Assembly: GCF_900129795.1 (NCBI RefSeq)
Contig: NZ_FQWW01000002.1
Location: 620,001 to 684,000 of the forward strand
Direction of reading: 5' to 3'
DNA from: Flavobacterium sp. CF108
GTDB lineage: Bacteria; Bacteroidota; Bacteroidia; Flavobacteriales; Flavobacteriaceae
Length of the DNA: 64,000 nt
The position numbers and the translations under genes were made by a program. Under the pieces are notes generated by a model. It did no database searches. It saw nothing but the letters and a program-made list of their open reading frames with translations, and had not been told where the DNA came from. Below are positions 42,731 through 51,518 of this stretch, piece by piece (within the stretch, counting starts at the first letter, position 1; each line of letters opens with the position of its first letter).

Positions 42731-44248
42731 ATGAAAGAGCAGTACGATGTAGTAATTGTTGGCAGCGGTTTAGGCGGATTGGTTTCGTCTATAATTTTAG
42801 CTAAAGAAGGCTACAGGGTTTGTGTGCTCGAAAAGAACAATCAATACGGCGGAAATCTACAGACTTTTGTTCGTGATAAAACTATTTTTGATACCGGAAT
42901 TCATTACATTGGAGGTTTAGCCGAAGGTCAAAATTTGTATAAATATTTTAAATATATTGGCATTATTGACCATTTGAATCTAAAAAAATTAGATGAAAAT
43001 TGTTACGATATGATCTCTTTTGAAGACGATCAAAACGAATATCCGCATGCGCAGGGTTATGAAAATTTTGCAGATCAACTAACTGCTTTTTTTCCTGAAG
43101 AAAAAGCAAATATTGAAAAATACTGCGAAAAACTGCAAACCATCTGCGATGCTTTTCCGCTTTACAATTTAAACTGGGAAGGAAAATACGAAAATGAAAT
43201 TCTGGCATTAAACGCAAAAGAAACTATTGAAGAGTGTACGCAGAATGAAAAACTAAAAGCGGTTCTTGCCGGTTCGAATTTTTTGTATGCAGGCATTCCG
43301 GATAAATCGCCTTTTTACGTTCATGCACTTTCTGTAAACTCTTATATTCAAAGTTCGTGGCGATGTATTAACGGTGGAAGCCAGATTACAAAACAGCTTT
43401 TAAAACAACTTAAAAAATACGGCGGCGAATTTTATAAATACAAAGAAGTGACACGTTTTAATGTTGAAGATAATAAAGTCAATTTTGTTGAATTAAAAGA
43501 TGGAACGAAAGTTTTTGGTTCCATCTTTATTTCGAATATCGAACCTAAAACTACCCTGAAAATGGCTGGCGAAGAAAACTTCAGAAAAGCTTTTGTTAAT
43601 CGTGTACAAAGTCTTGAAGCTGTAATTTCTGCCTTTAGTTTATATATTGTTTTTAAGCCTCACACTTTTAAATATATCAATCATAATTTTTATCATTTCA
43701 AGAAAAGCAGCGAAGTCTGGACCGCGCATGAATATGATGAAGATTCGTGGCCAAAAGGTTTTATGGCTTCCATGAATGCTTCAAAAAAAGAGGAAATCTG
43801 GGCCGAAGGAATGACGTTTATAACCTACATGAAATATGAAGATGTTGCGCCTTGGATCGACACTTTTAATACAACAGCCGAAGAAAGCAATCGCGGCGAG
43901 AGTTATGAGGAATATAAATCGCGAAAAACAGCTAAATTTTTAGACGAAATTGAGCTTAAATTTCCGGGAATCAGAGATTGTATAAAATCAATTCATACTT
44001 CTACTCCGCTTTCTTATCGGGATTATATTGGCGGTTATAACGGAAATATGTACGGTTATGTGAAAGATTCAAACAATCCGATGAAAACGTTAATCCCGGC
44101 AAAAACCAAATTAGATAATTTATATCTTACAGGGCAGAGTATCAATATGCACGGCGTTTTGGGCGTAACAATTGGTGCTGTTTCAACCTGTTCTGAAATT
44201 GTGGGCAAAGAATATTTGGTTACGAAAATCAACTCCGAATCTGAATAG
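42731..44248 (+). CDS. Phytoene desaturase-like FAD oxidoreductase
   Basis: A 505-residue flavoprotein of the CrtI/carotenoid isomerase-like family. The dinucleotide loop VVIVGSGLGGLVSSIILAKEG (residues ~7-27) is followed by the typical EKNNQYGGNLQTF, and the C-terminal substrate/FAD motif LYLTGQSINMHGVLGVTIGA is present. It probably oxidises or isomerises the polyene or the dialkylcyclohexanedione (aromatisation). It begins directly after the MMPL stop codon and is 5 bases from the next gene. A carotenoid role is possible but no phytoene synthase is nearby. Confidence 0.88.
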   Translation: MKEQYDVVIVGSGLGGLVSSIILAKEGYRVCVLEKNNQYGGNLQTFVRDKTIFDTGIHYIGGLAEGQNLYKYFKYIGIIDHLNLKKLDENCYDMISFEDDQNEYPHAQGYENFADQLTAFFPEEKANIEKYCEKLQTICDAFPLYNLNWEGKYENEILALNAKETIEECTQNEKLKAVLAGSNFLYAGIPDKSPFYVHALSVNSYIQSSWRCINGGSQITKQLLKQLKKYGGEFYKYKEVTRFNVEDNKVNFVELKDGTKVFGSIFISNIEPKTTLKMAGEENFRKAFVNRVQSLEAVISAFSLYIVFKPHTFKYINHNFYHFKKSSEVWTAHEYDEDSWPKGFMASMNASKKEEIWAEGMTFITYMKYEDVAPWIDTFNTTAEESNRGESYEEYKSRKTAKFLDEIELKFPGIRDCIKSIHTSTPLSYRDYIGGYNGNMYGYVKDSNNPMKTLIPAKTKLDNLYLTGQSINMHGVLGVTIGAVSTCSEIVGKEYLVTKINSESE

Positions 44249-44253
44249 AAATC

Positions 44254-45921
44254 ATGAAAAACCGAATCTTACTTTTCTTCTTTATCGGTTTTTTAATGTT
44301 CTTTATTTCTTGCGGAACATCAAAATCAATGCATCATAAACCTGATCTTTCAGCTTATAATGCATCGAAACCAATTGTTGTAAAAAAATCAGACTCTGTT
44401 TTTATTTCCGGAAAAAATTCTCTTTTAAAAAACAAACAAGGTATTTGGGAATTGTATGTCGAAGGCGATCCGCTGGAAATTGGCTTAAACACCGGAGCTT
44501 TAACCGATTCTCTTTTAAAAAATCAGCAGCAAGTTTTTTTCTCCAAAGTAAAAGATTTTATTCCGTCTGCTTTTCAGCAAAAAATACTCCGCCAATTTTT
44601 AAGATGGTACAATCGAAAATTATATTTGAATGTTCCCGAAGAATATCAAACGGAAATTTATGGCGTTTCTGAATACACTTCGGATGAATTAAATAACATT
44701 GCGCCCAAATATCAGCGTGGTTTATACCTTCATGCGGCACATGATATTGGACACGCTTTACAAGATTTGGCTTTGGTTGGCTGTTCGTCTTTTGCGGCAT
44801 GGAATGAAAAAACGGAAGATGGAAATTTAATCCTCGGACGCAATTTTGATTTCTATGTAAATGACGCTTTCGCGGAAAATAAAATCGTGGCGTTTATAAA
44901 CCCGAAAGCAGGTTACAAATTTATGATGGTTACCTGGCCGGGAATGGTTGGTGCCGTTTCCGGAATGAATCAGGAAGGTTTAACGGTGACGATTAATGCT
45001 TCGAAATCTAAAATTCCGCTAATTGCCAAAACACCCATTTCAATTTTAACGCGTGAAATTTTGCAACACGCCGCAACTATAGACGAAGCCATTTCGATTG
45101 CAAAAAAGAGAAACGTATTTGTGTCTGAATCAATAATGGTGGGAAGTGCCAACGATAATAAAGCGATTTTAATTGAAGTTTCACCTACAAAAATGGACGT
45201 TTACGATGTTCCAAACACAGATCAGTTGATATGTTCCAATCATTTTCAGGGAGACGCTTTTGCAGCTGATAAACGAAATCAGGAACAAATTGTAAACAGT
45301 CATTCTGAATATCGCTTTGAAAGAATGCAGGAACTTCTGGCAGAAAACCCAAAAGTAAATCCGGAAATTGCTTCGGAAATTCTTCGAAATAAAAATGGTT
45401 TAAAAGATATTCCGTTAGGTTTTGGTTCTGAAAAAGCGTTAAACCAATTAATGGCACATCACGGAATTATTTTTAAACCAAAAGAAAAATTAGTTTGGGT
45501 TTCGGCAAATCCGTATCAATTGGGCGAATTTGTTTGTTATGATTTGAATTCCGTTTTTGGCGAAAGAAAAAATGATTCCCTAAATTCTTTTCAAAAAGAA
45601 AATTTAAATATTGCCAAAGATCCGTTTTTAGAAACAGCTGCTTTTCACAATTATAAAAAATTCAAAGTTGAAGATCATAAAATAGATTCGTTTCTTGAAA
45701 ATAAGGAAACGATTTCTCGAGAATTTATTCAAAACTATCAATCATTAAACCCTGATTATTGGGTTGTATATTATAAGGCAGGATTGTACTTTTACCAAAT
45801 AAAAGATTTTCAGCAGGCAAAACTTAATTTTGAAAAAGCTTTGACCAAAGAAATTACGACGCTGCCTGAAAAAGAAAAAATTGAAAAATATTTAAAAAAA
45901 TCCAAAAGAAAATTAAAATGA
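44254..45921 (+). CDS. C45-family autoproteolytic acyltransferase/hydrolase lipoprotein with TPR-like tail
   Basis: A 555-residue lipoprotein (lipobox FISC at residues ~17-20). The middle section matches the acyl-CoA:6-aminopenicillanate acyltransferase (C45, Ntn hydrolase) family: LALVGCSSFAAWNEKTEDGNL, with Cys177 as the predicted new N-terminal nucleophile after self-cleavage, then ILGRNFDF and MNQEGLTVTINAS. The C-terminus is an alpha-helical TPR-like motif (YWVVYYKAGLYFYQIKDFQQAKLNFEKAL). It may transfer the acyl chain to form the flexirubin ester in the periplasm. It overlaps the ligase gene by 4 bases. Confidence 0.88.
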   Translation: MKNRILLFFFIGFLMFFISCGTSKSMHHKPDLSAYNASKPIVVKKSDSVFISGKNSLLKNKQGIWELYVEGDPLEIGLNTGALTDSLLKNQQQVFFSKVKDFIPSAFQQKILRQFLRWYNRKLYLNVPEEYQTEIYGVSEYTSDELNNIAPKYQRGLYLHAAHDIGHALQDLALVGCSSFAAWNEKTEDGNLILGRNFDFYVNDAFAENKIVAFINPKAGYKFMMVTWPGMVGAVSGMNQEGLTVTINASKSKIPLIAKTPISILTREILQHAATIDEAISIAKKRNVFVSESIMVGSANDNKAILIEVSPTKMDVYDVPNTDQLICSNHFQGDAFAADKRNQEQIVNSHSEYRFERMQELLAENPKVNPEIASEILRNKNGLKDIPLGFGSEKALNQLMAHHGIIFKPKEKLVWVSANPYQLGEFVCYDLNSVFGERKNDSLNSFQKENLNIAKDPFLETAAFHNYKKFKVEDHKIDSFLENKETISREFIQNYQSLNPDYWVVYYKAGLYFYQIKDFQQAKLNFEKALTKEITTLPEKEKIEKYLKKSKRKLK

Positions 45922-47207
45922 TTCCAGCAATAGAAAAAGATTCTTTAGAAGAAATTAAAATTTTTCAAGAAAAAAAACTATCTGAACTTTTAGAATATAT
46001 CAGTCAAAATTCTCCTTTTTATAAAAGACTTTTTGCCGGACAAAATATTGATCTTTCAAAAATTAAAACGCTTGAAGATTTACAATTTTTGCCTGTTACT
46101 ACAAAAGAAGATTTACAGCAATATAATGATGATTTTGTATGCGTTCCGCAAAATAAAATTATCGACTACGCTTCAACATCAGGAACTTTAGGCGATCCTG
46201 TAACTTTTGGTTTAACCGATTCTGATTTGGATCGTTTGGCTTATAATGAAGCCATTTCGTTTGCCTGCGCCGGAATTGCCGAAGGTGATGTGGTACAATT
46301 GATGACCACAATCGACAGAAAATTTATGGCTGGTTTGGCTTATTTTCTAGGTCTTCGAAAATTGAAAGTCGGCGTGATTCGTGTTGGTGCCGGAATTCCG
46401 GAAATGCAATGGGATTCTATTTTAAAGTATAACCCGAGTTATTTAATTACTGTTCCGTCCTTTTTATTGAAATTGATTGAATATGCCGAAATTCACGGAA
46501 TCGATTATAATAATTCGAGCATAAAAGGGGCAATTTGCATTGGAGAATCTTTGCGAGATCAGGATTTTTCGATGAATACATTATCTAAAAAAATCACTGA
46601 TAAATGGAATATTAAGTTGTTTTCGACTTATGCTTCGACCGAAATGAGTACGGCTTTTACAGAATGTGAACACGGAAATGGCGGTCATCATCATCCGGAA
46701 CTTATTATTGTGGAAGTTTTGGACGAAAATAATTTACCTGTAAAAGACGGAGAAACGGGTGAACTTACTTTTACTACTTTAGGAATTGAAGCGATGCCAT
46801 TATTACGTTTTAAAACCGGAGATATTGTACAGCTTCATAACGAACCTTGCGCCTGCGGGCGACATACTTTGCGTGTTGGCCCTGTTTTGGGCCGTAAAAA
46901 GCAAATGATAAAATATAAAGGAACAACGCTTTATCCGCCGGCGATGAACGATGTTTTAAGCGGTTTTGACAATATCGAAAATCATATTATCGAAATCTCT
47001 ACAAACGATTTAGGCACTGATGAAATCGTAATAAAAATTGCGGTAAAAAATCAAACGCCAGAATTTCTGCAGGAAATTAAAGATCACTTTAGAGCGAAAT
47101 TGAGAGTAACTCCAAAAATAGAATTTGCTTCAAAAGAAACTTTAAACCCTTTAGTTTTTAATCCGATGAGCCGCAAACCAATTCGATTTTTTGACTACAG
47201 GGCTTAG
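45918..47207 (+). CDS. AMP-dependent ligase, phenylacetate-CoA ligase type
   Basis: A 429-residue adenylate-forming enzyme. Motifs: DYASTSGTLGDPVTFG (the P-loop-like S/T-G-T motif), LFSTYASTEMS (adenine/AMP binding), LLRFKTGDIVQL, and CACGRHTLRVGPVLGRKKQMIKYKG. It is a shorter 'PaaK' type. In this cluster it most likely activates 4-coumarate from the ammonia-lyase to a thioester on CoA or ACP. It is the last gene of the flexirubin cluster; a repeat-filled gap and dusB follow. Confidence 0.92.
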   Translation: MIPAIEKDSLEEIKIFQEKKLSELLEYISQNSPFYKRLFAGQNIDLSKIKTLEDLQFLPVTTKEDLQQYNDDFVCVPQNKIIDYASTSGTLGDPVTFGLTDSDLDRLAYNEAISFACAGIAEGDVVQLMTTIDRKFMAGLAYFLGLRKLKVGVIRVGAGIPEMQWDSILKYNPSYLITVPSFLLKLIEYAEIHGIDYNNSSIKGAICIGESLRDQDFSMNTLSKKITDKWNIKLFSTYASTEMSTAFTECEHGNGGHHHPELIIVEVLDENNLPVKDGETGELTFTTLGIEAMPLLRFKTGDIVQLHNEPCACGRHTLRVGPVLGRKKQMIKYKGTTLYPPAMNDVLSGFDNIENHIIEISTNDLGTDEIVIKIAVKNQTPEFLQEIKDHFRAKLRVTPKIEFASKETLNPLVFNPMSRKPIRFFDYRA

Positions 47208-47231
47208 TATAGGTACAAAGTTGCAAAGAGA

Positions 47232-47302
47232 CAAAGGTTCAAAGGCTCTTAATCAGCAATATAAAAAAACCTTTGAGCCTTTGCGACTCTGAACCTTTGA
47301 AC
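47232..47302. repeat. Palindromic repeat marking the end of the pigment cluster
   Basis: CAAAGGTTCAAAGGCTC (47232-47248) faces complementary pieces GAGCCTTTG and GAACCTTTG further right, forming a stem-loop. The AAAGGTTCAAAG unit is a common Flavobacterium intergenic motif. It overlaps the region just before the dusB promoter. Confidence 0.65.
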
Positions 47303-47308
47303 CCCAAT

Positions 47309-47341
47309 TTGGTACAAATTGAACTAAATGTTGTAATTTTG
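47309..47341 (+). promoter_or_regulatory. Promoter of dusB
   Basis: TTG at 47309-47311, a 22-base spacer and TAATTTTG at 47334-47341. The start of transcription would be ~5 bases before the ATG at 47351, so the mRNA has almost no leader. Confidence 0.65.
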
Positions 47342-47350
47342 CAAAAAATC

Positions 47351-48349
47351 ATGAAGATGGTCAAGATTGGCAACATAGAATTACCCGAATTTCCTTTATT
47401 ACTCGCACCGATGGAAGATGTTAGTGATCCGCCGTTTCGCAGATTATGCAAAACGCATGGCGCTGACATGATGTATTCTGAATTTATTTCGTCGGAAGGA
47501 TTAATTCGTGATGCTATAAAAAGCCGTATGAAGCTGGATATTTTTGATTACGAACGTCCGGTTGGAATTCAGATTTTTGGTGGTGACGAAGAAGCAATGG
47601 CGCTTTCGTCTAAAATTGTTTCTACAGTAAAACCAGATTTAGTTGATATTAATTTTGGATGTCCGGTAAAAAAAGTAGTTTGTAAAGGTGCCGGTGCCGG
47701 AGTTTTGAAAGATGTCGATTTGATGGTACGCTTAACAAAAGCGGTTATTAGAAGCACTGACTTACCTGTAACGGTAAAAACGCGTTTAGGCTGGGACGAA
47801 AGCTCTATTAATATTGATGAAGTCGCAGAAAGACTTCAGGATATTGGTGTTCAGGCTTTGACCATTCACGCCAGAACTCGTGCTCAAATGTATAAAGGTC
47901 ATTCTGACTGGTCACACATTGCGCGTGTAAAAAACAACCCAAGAATTTCAATGCCTATTTTTGGAAACGGCGATATCGACAGTCCGGAAAAAGCATTAAA
48001 ATATAAAAATGAGTATGGAATCGACGGTATCATGATTGGCCGTGCGGCAATTGGTTATCCGTGGATTTTTAATGAAATCAAGCATTATTTCAAAACAGGT
48101 GAACACTTACCTGCTCCAACAGTTATTGATCGTGTTGAAGCCGCGAGAAATCATTTGCAATGGTCAATGGATTGGAAAGGCGAGCGTTTGGGAATTGTAG
48201 AAATGCGTCGTCATTATACGAACTATTTTAAAGGAATTCATTCTTTTAAAGAATTCAAACAAAAATTAGTTACAACTGATGCTCCAGAAGATTTATTCGC
48301 AATTATGAAAGAAATCGAACAGGTTTATGCTGGATATGAGTTTGTTTAA
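47351..48349 (+). CDS. dusB: tRNA-dihydrouridine synthase
   Basis: A 332-residue flavoenzyme that reduces uridine in tRNA D-loops. Seen: the FMN barrel start LLLAPMEDVSDPPFRRLC, the catalytic-cysteine loop NFGCPVKKVVCKGAGAGVLKD, TVKTRLGWDES, TIHARTRAQMYKGHSDW and NGDIDSPEKA / IGRAAIGYPWIFNEI. The order is as in DusB. I chose the ATG at 47351 rather than the longer frame from 47273, because the latter lies upstream of a complete promoter and in repeat sequence. A good terminator follows. Housekeeping; unrelated to the pigment genes. Confidence 0.93.
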   Translation: MKMVKIGNIELPEFPLLLAPMEDVSDPPFRRLCKTHGADMMYSEFISSEGLIRDAIKSRMKLDIFDYERPVGIQIFGGDEEAMALSSKIVSTVKPDLVDINFGCPVKKVVCKGAGAGVLKDVDLMVRLTKAVIRSTDLPVTVKTRLGWDESSINIDEVAERLQDIGVQALTIHARTRAQMYKGHSDWSHIARVKNNPRISMPIFGNGDIDSPEKALKYKNEYGIDGIMIGRAAIGYPWIFNEIKHYFKTGEHLPAPTVIDRVEAARNHLQWSMDWKGERLGIVEMRRHYTNYFKGIHSFKEFKQKLVTTDAPEDLFAIMKEIEQVYAGYEFV

Positions 48350-48356
48350 TATAAAA

Positions 48357-48390
48357 AAAAGACCTTCAATATTGAAGGTTTTTTTTTTTA
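48357..48390 (+). terminator. Rho-independent terminator after dusB
   Basis: Stem ACCTTCA / TGAAGGT (48362-48379 with AATATT-type centre) flanked by an A run and a long T tract up to 48390. It may also work for the minus-strand gene ending at 48394. Confidence 0.85.
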
Positions 48391-48393
48391 TTT

Positions 48394-48618
48394 CTATTCT
48401 AAAATATTTCTTATAGAATTTCTTTTAGCCAGATCAATAGCTGATTTTAACTCAGAAAAAAATAATTCCGCTTCTTTTTTATTTCGAATTGATTTAGTCA
48501 AATTATCACTATAATTTGATTCTGTAACATCTCTATCATCAGCAATGTTTTTCTCAGAAGCAGAGGCTAAAGCGATTTCCTGAATTTTATTAATCTTATT
48601 TTGAATAGAATCTTTCAT
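48394..48618 (-). CDS. Small helical protein, probable partner of the DUF6934-like gene
   Basis: A 74-residue protein with no signal peptide, rich in Lys, Asp, Glu and Ser. It looks helical: MKDSIQNKINKIQEIALASASE, KEAELFFSELKSAIDLAKRNSIRNILE. It lies 16 bases downstream of the DUF6934-like gene on the same strand. Such small-gene pairs are common in Bacteroidota, and some may be toxin-antitoxin or defence pairs, but this protein has no recognised family. Confidence 0.7.
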   Translation of the reverse strand: MKDSIQNKINKIQEIALASASEKNIADDRDVTESNYSDNLTKSIRNKKEAELFFSELKSAIDLAKRNSIRNILE

Positions 48619-48634
48619 AAAGCAAATTTAAACA

Positions 48635-49177
48635 TTATTGATTTAAATTAAACATATAGTATCTATAAAGATCGTTAGTTTTTCTTTGAAAATCAAACGA
48701 TTCTGGTTTTGGTTTAAAAAATGCCAATCCATTATTATCTAATTCAATTGTGCCATTTCGCAGTAATCTCACGTACCAATCTACTCCGATAATCACTAGA
48801 AAATCTTTTAAATCTTTGTAATTATATCTAAACATTCGATGATATAGATTGGCTCGTAAATCATCTGAGCCATCAATACCAATTGAGGTATGAGGATTGT
48901 TTTTTAAAAAAGTTATCGAAAACAAAATAATTGTCGAGAAAACTTTATTACTATCATTATGTTTAAGATTTATAGAATCATTAATTTTTCCGTTTGCATC
49001 AAATGGGCCAAAAGCTAAATTGTAAACATTGGGCAATAAGGATTCAGCAATGTTGGTGAACTTAACTTTAAGCTGAATTATTTTATTATTCTTTAATTGA
49101 GATTCAAAAATATATTGATCGAAATTAGAACTTACATGTATTGCTTCAAAAGTATTTTCTAAATTAATTTTAATCAT
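48635..49177 (-). CDS. DUF6934-like protein
   Basis: A 180-residue soluble protein. VYNLAFGPFDANGKINDSINLKHNDSNKVFSTIILFSITFLKNNPHTSIGIDGSDDLRANLYHRMFRYN has the layout I associate with DUF6934: a YNLAFGD-like strand, then D....K....T.....T, then a G-x-x-x-R-x-x-L-Y segment. The function is unknown. It lies between the YoeB/YefM pair and its own small partner, and the three units face the same way. Naming is from memory and moderately sure. Confidence 0.72.
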   Translation of the reverse strand: MIKINLENTFEAIHVSSNFDQYIFESQLKNNKIIQLKVKFTNIAESLLPNVYNLAFGPFDANGKINDSINLKHNDSNKVFSTIILFSITFLKNNPHTSIGIDGSDDLRANLYHRMFRYNYKDLKDFLVIIGVDWYVRLLRNGTIELDNNGLAFFKPKPESFDFQRKTNDLYRYYMFNLNQ

Positions 49178-49255
49178 AAAAAGTATTAAATTTTACGAAA
49201 CAAAATTAATGCAAATTTCTTACAAAATATTCAATTAGAGGTCTTTTTGTATTTA

Positions 49256-49531
49256 TTAATCATCATAATGAAATCGACATTGTATAATTATACACTTTTG
49301 ATCAATCCCCTTTGTTCCTGATACTTTATAAACCAATCGATGTTCTCCATTAATTCTTCGGGACCAAAAACTTTTTAAATCATGCCGCAATGGTTCTGGC
49401 TTACCAATTCCTTTAAATGGATTTTCTCTAATCGATTTAATTAATTCTTTTATTTTTAGTGCAGTATCTGTATCATTTTCAATCCAATATTCAAACTCTT
49501 CCCAGCCATTTTTTGTAAAACAAATATCCAT
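49256..49531 (-). CDS. yoeB: mRNA interferase toxin YoeB (Txe/YoeB family)
   Basis: A 91-residue RelE-fold ribosome-dependent endoribonuclease. It has the family sequence KELIKSIRENPFKGIGKPEPLRHDLKSFWSRRINGEHRLVYKV and the C-terminal QCRFHYDD; the catalytic Glu, Arg and His residues lie in PEPL, RRINGEHRLVY and RFHY. It lies 9 bases downstream of the antitoxin gene on the same strand. The C-terminal His-Tyr pair is intact, so the toxin should be active. Confidence 0.93.
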   Translation of the reverse strand: MDICFTKNGWEEFEYWIENDTDTALKIKELIKSIRENPFKGIGKPEPLRHDLKSFWSRRINGEHRLVYKVSGTKGIDQKCIIIQCRFHYDD

Positions 49532-49540
49532 ATTCTTCCT

Positions 49541-49798
49541 CTATAATTCGTCTAAATTATAAGACGTTAACTTTCCACTTTCCATTTGTTCAATAGATTC
49601 TGAAAGTCTTTTTCTATTTGCTTTAGTTGATAATAAATGTTGTGTTTCTAATATAGAATTGTACTCTTTCATTGAAATTATAACAACTGCATCTTCTTCA
49701 GTATTTCTGGGAACAACAATTATTTCTGAGGATTCTGAGACTTCATCAAAATAGTTTTTAATGTTTTTTCTTAATGTAGATATTGTAATAGCCTTCAT
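49541..49798 (-). CDS. yefM: Antitoxin YefM (Phd/YefM family)
   Basis: An 85-residue antitoxin. [23 protein letters not shown] is the Phd/YefM DNA-binding and dimer part, followed by [27 protein letters not shown] and a flexible C-terminus that should wrap YoeB. It precedes the toxin gene, as usual. The palindromic TGTAC-containing operator lies directly upstream and overlaps the promoter, giving conditional autoregulation. Confidence 0.93.
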   Translation of the reverse strand: MKAITISTLRKNIKNYFDEVSESSEIIVVPRNTEEDAVVIISMKEYNSILETQHLLSTKANRKRLSESIEQMESGKLTSYNLDEL

Positions 49799-49813
49799 GA
49801 TATAGTACTTTTA

Positions 49814-49835
49814 ATTGTACGCTCAAATGTACAAT
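49814..49835 (-). promoter_or_regulatory. yefM-yoeB operator overlapping the -7 box
   Basis: ATTGTAC and GTACAAT half-sites separated by 8 bases. Known YefM operators in other bacteria use TGTACA cores. On the minus strand TACATTTG (49831-49824) fits TAnnTTTG, so the operator covers the promoter. A further AGTACT lies at 49804-49809. Confidence 0.75.
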
Positions 49836-49884
49836 ATCTTTGTGGTATAAAAATAATTTTTCCAGTATTTAACTTTTTTATACA

Positions 49885-49915
49885 AAAAAGGCCTTCGTTT
49901 TGAAGGCCTTTTTAT
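49885..49915 (-). terminator. Terminator of the MATE exporter gene
   Basis: Stem AAAAAGGCCTTC / GAAGGCCTTTTT (49885-49896, 49902-49913) with a 5-base loop, close to the stop codon of the minus-strand gene at 49921. The A and T runs make it useful in both directions. Confidence 0.85.
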
Positions 49916-49920
49916 TTTTA

Positions 49921-51348
49921 TTACACTTGAACTCTTTTCCACTTTCCTCTTTTATAGAAAAAGATTCCGGCTAAAGTTATAGCAGTTTCGGCAACGGGAA
50001 TTGCGATGAAAACTCCGGTTGGCCCCATATTAAAATGTTTGGCTAATACAAAAGCCAGCGGAATTTGGAACAGCCAAAACCCGAAGAAATTAATTCCGGT
50101 TGGTGTCCAGGTATCTCCTGCTCCATTAAAAGTATTGATCAAAACCATCCCGATTCCGTAAAAGATAAATCCGATGCTCATGATTTGCAGTGCTTCGACA
50201 GCAATTGTTTTTACAGCTTCATCATTCGTGAAAAATGAAATGATATATTGGCCAAAACCTAAAGTAATAATCATGATCGTGGCCATGAAAATTACATTAT
50301 ATCTTGCTGTCGTATAAACCGATTTTTCGGCACGTTCAATTTGTTTTGCTCCTAAATTCTGTCCAACCAAAGTTGCCGCAGCATTACTTAAGCCCCAAGC
50401 CGGAAGAATAAAAAACATCATAATTCTAAGCGCCGTTTGATAACCTGCAGAACCGTGATCGCCTCCAGTTGTTGCAACTAATTGAGCTAAGAAAATCCAA
50501 CTGCATGATGCGATTACAAATTGTAAAATTCCCGGTGCAGCTATTTTAACCAAAGCTTTTATCTGCTTAAAGTCTGGAGCGAAATAGGCTATTTTAATTT
50601 TTAAAATTCCGTTTCCAGAGAACAAATGATAAACCTGATATAAAACTCCAATGCTTCTTCCTAAAGTTGTTGCCAAGGCAGCTCCAACTAAGCCAAAGGC
50701 AGGAATTGGTCCAAAACCGTTAATTAAAATCGGACATAAAATAATATTGCAAATGTTGGCAATCCAAAGACTTTTCATTGCAATTGCTGCATTTCCTGCT
50801 CCACGGAAAATTCCGTTAATCAAAAATAAAAGCATAATGCATAAACTTGAGCCAATCATAATCTGCGTGAATTTGAAACCGTGTTCGGCAGCATCAACAG
50901 AAGCGCCCATCAAAAGCAGAATATCTTTTGCATAGATAATTCCCAAAACACTTAGAACAGCGTTAACGGCAAATGCTACAATTATCGCCTGCATTCCGGC
51001 TTTTGCGGCAGCGACCGGATCTTTTTCTCCAATACGTCTTGCTACAACTGCTGTTGCGGCCATGCTCATTCCTATTGCAAGAGAATATATAATTGTCAAA
51101 ACAGATTCCGTCAAACCAACGGTTTGAATCGCAAAACTGCTATGCTCCAAATGCCCAACAAAATATAAATCGACTAAAGCAAAAACCGATTCCATCATCA
51201 TTTCTAAAACCATCGGAATGGCCAATAGAATTACGGCTTTCTTTATACTTCCGGCAGTATAATCAAATGATTCATCGCCTTTTAAGGCTTGTTTTAAAGT
51301 GGTAAAAAATTTAGAAAAAAAACTTTTTTGTATAGTTGTTTCTGTCAT
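49921..51348 (-). CDS. MATE-family multidrug efflux transporter
   Basis: A 475-residue inner membrane protein with about 12 membrane segments. It matches MATE exporters: SIKKAVILLAIPMVLEMMMESVFALVDLYFVGHL, GMSMAATAVVARRIGEKD and later LPAWGLSNAAATLVGQNLGAKQIERAEK. Its drug substrates are unknown. It stands alone between a strong terminator and a 170-base gap. Confidence 0.93.
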   Translation of the reverse strand: MTETTIQKSFFSKFFTTLKQALKGDESFDYTAGSIKKAVILLAIPMVLEMMMESVFALVDLYFVGHLEHSSFAIQTVGLTESVLTIIYSLAIGMSMAATAVVARRIGEKDPVAAAKAGMQAIIVAFAVNAVLSVLGIIYAKDILLLMGASVDAAEHGFKFTQIMIGSSLCIMLLFLINGIFRGAGNAAIAMKSLWIANICNIILCPILINGFGPIPAFGLVGAALATTLGRSIGVLYQVYHLFSGNGILKIKIAYFAPDFKQIKALVKIAAPGILQFVIASCSWIFLAQLVATTGGDHGSAGYQTALRIMMFFILPAWGLSNAAATLVGQNLGAKQIERAEKSVYTTARYNVIFMATIMIITLGFGQYIISFFTNDEAVKTIAVEALQIMSIGFIFYGIGMVLINTFNGAGDTWTPTGINFFGFWLFQIPLAFVLAKHFNMGPTGVFIAIPVAETAITLAGIFFYKRGKWKRVQV

Positions 51349-51518
51349 GATATATTAGGATAAATGATAAAATTGGTCCAGATGTCTTTATCTGAACTGA
51401 AAAGTAAAAAACGTAAGTATCCTAATTATTCTTAAAAATAAAATAGGATTAGGCAGAAACAATCATATGCTGTGAATTTTCAAGGCGGTAAATATAAGTA
51501 ATATTTTGAAAGAAAAAA

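Noticed and set aside
42731..44248. Carotenoid phytoene desaturase
   Set aside because: No phytoene synthase or other carotenoid gene is nearby; the gene is embedded in the flexirubin cluster, so only the broad family name is used.
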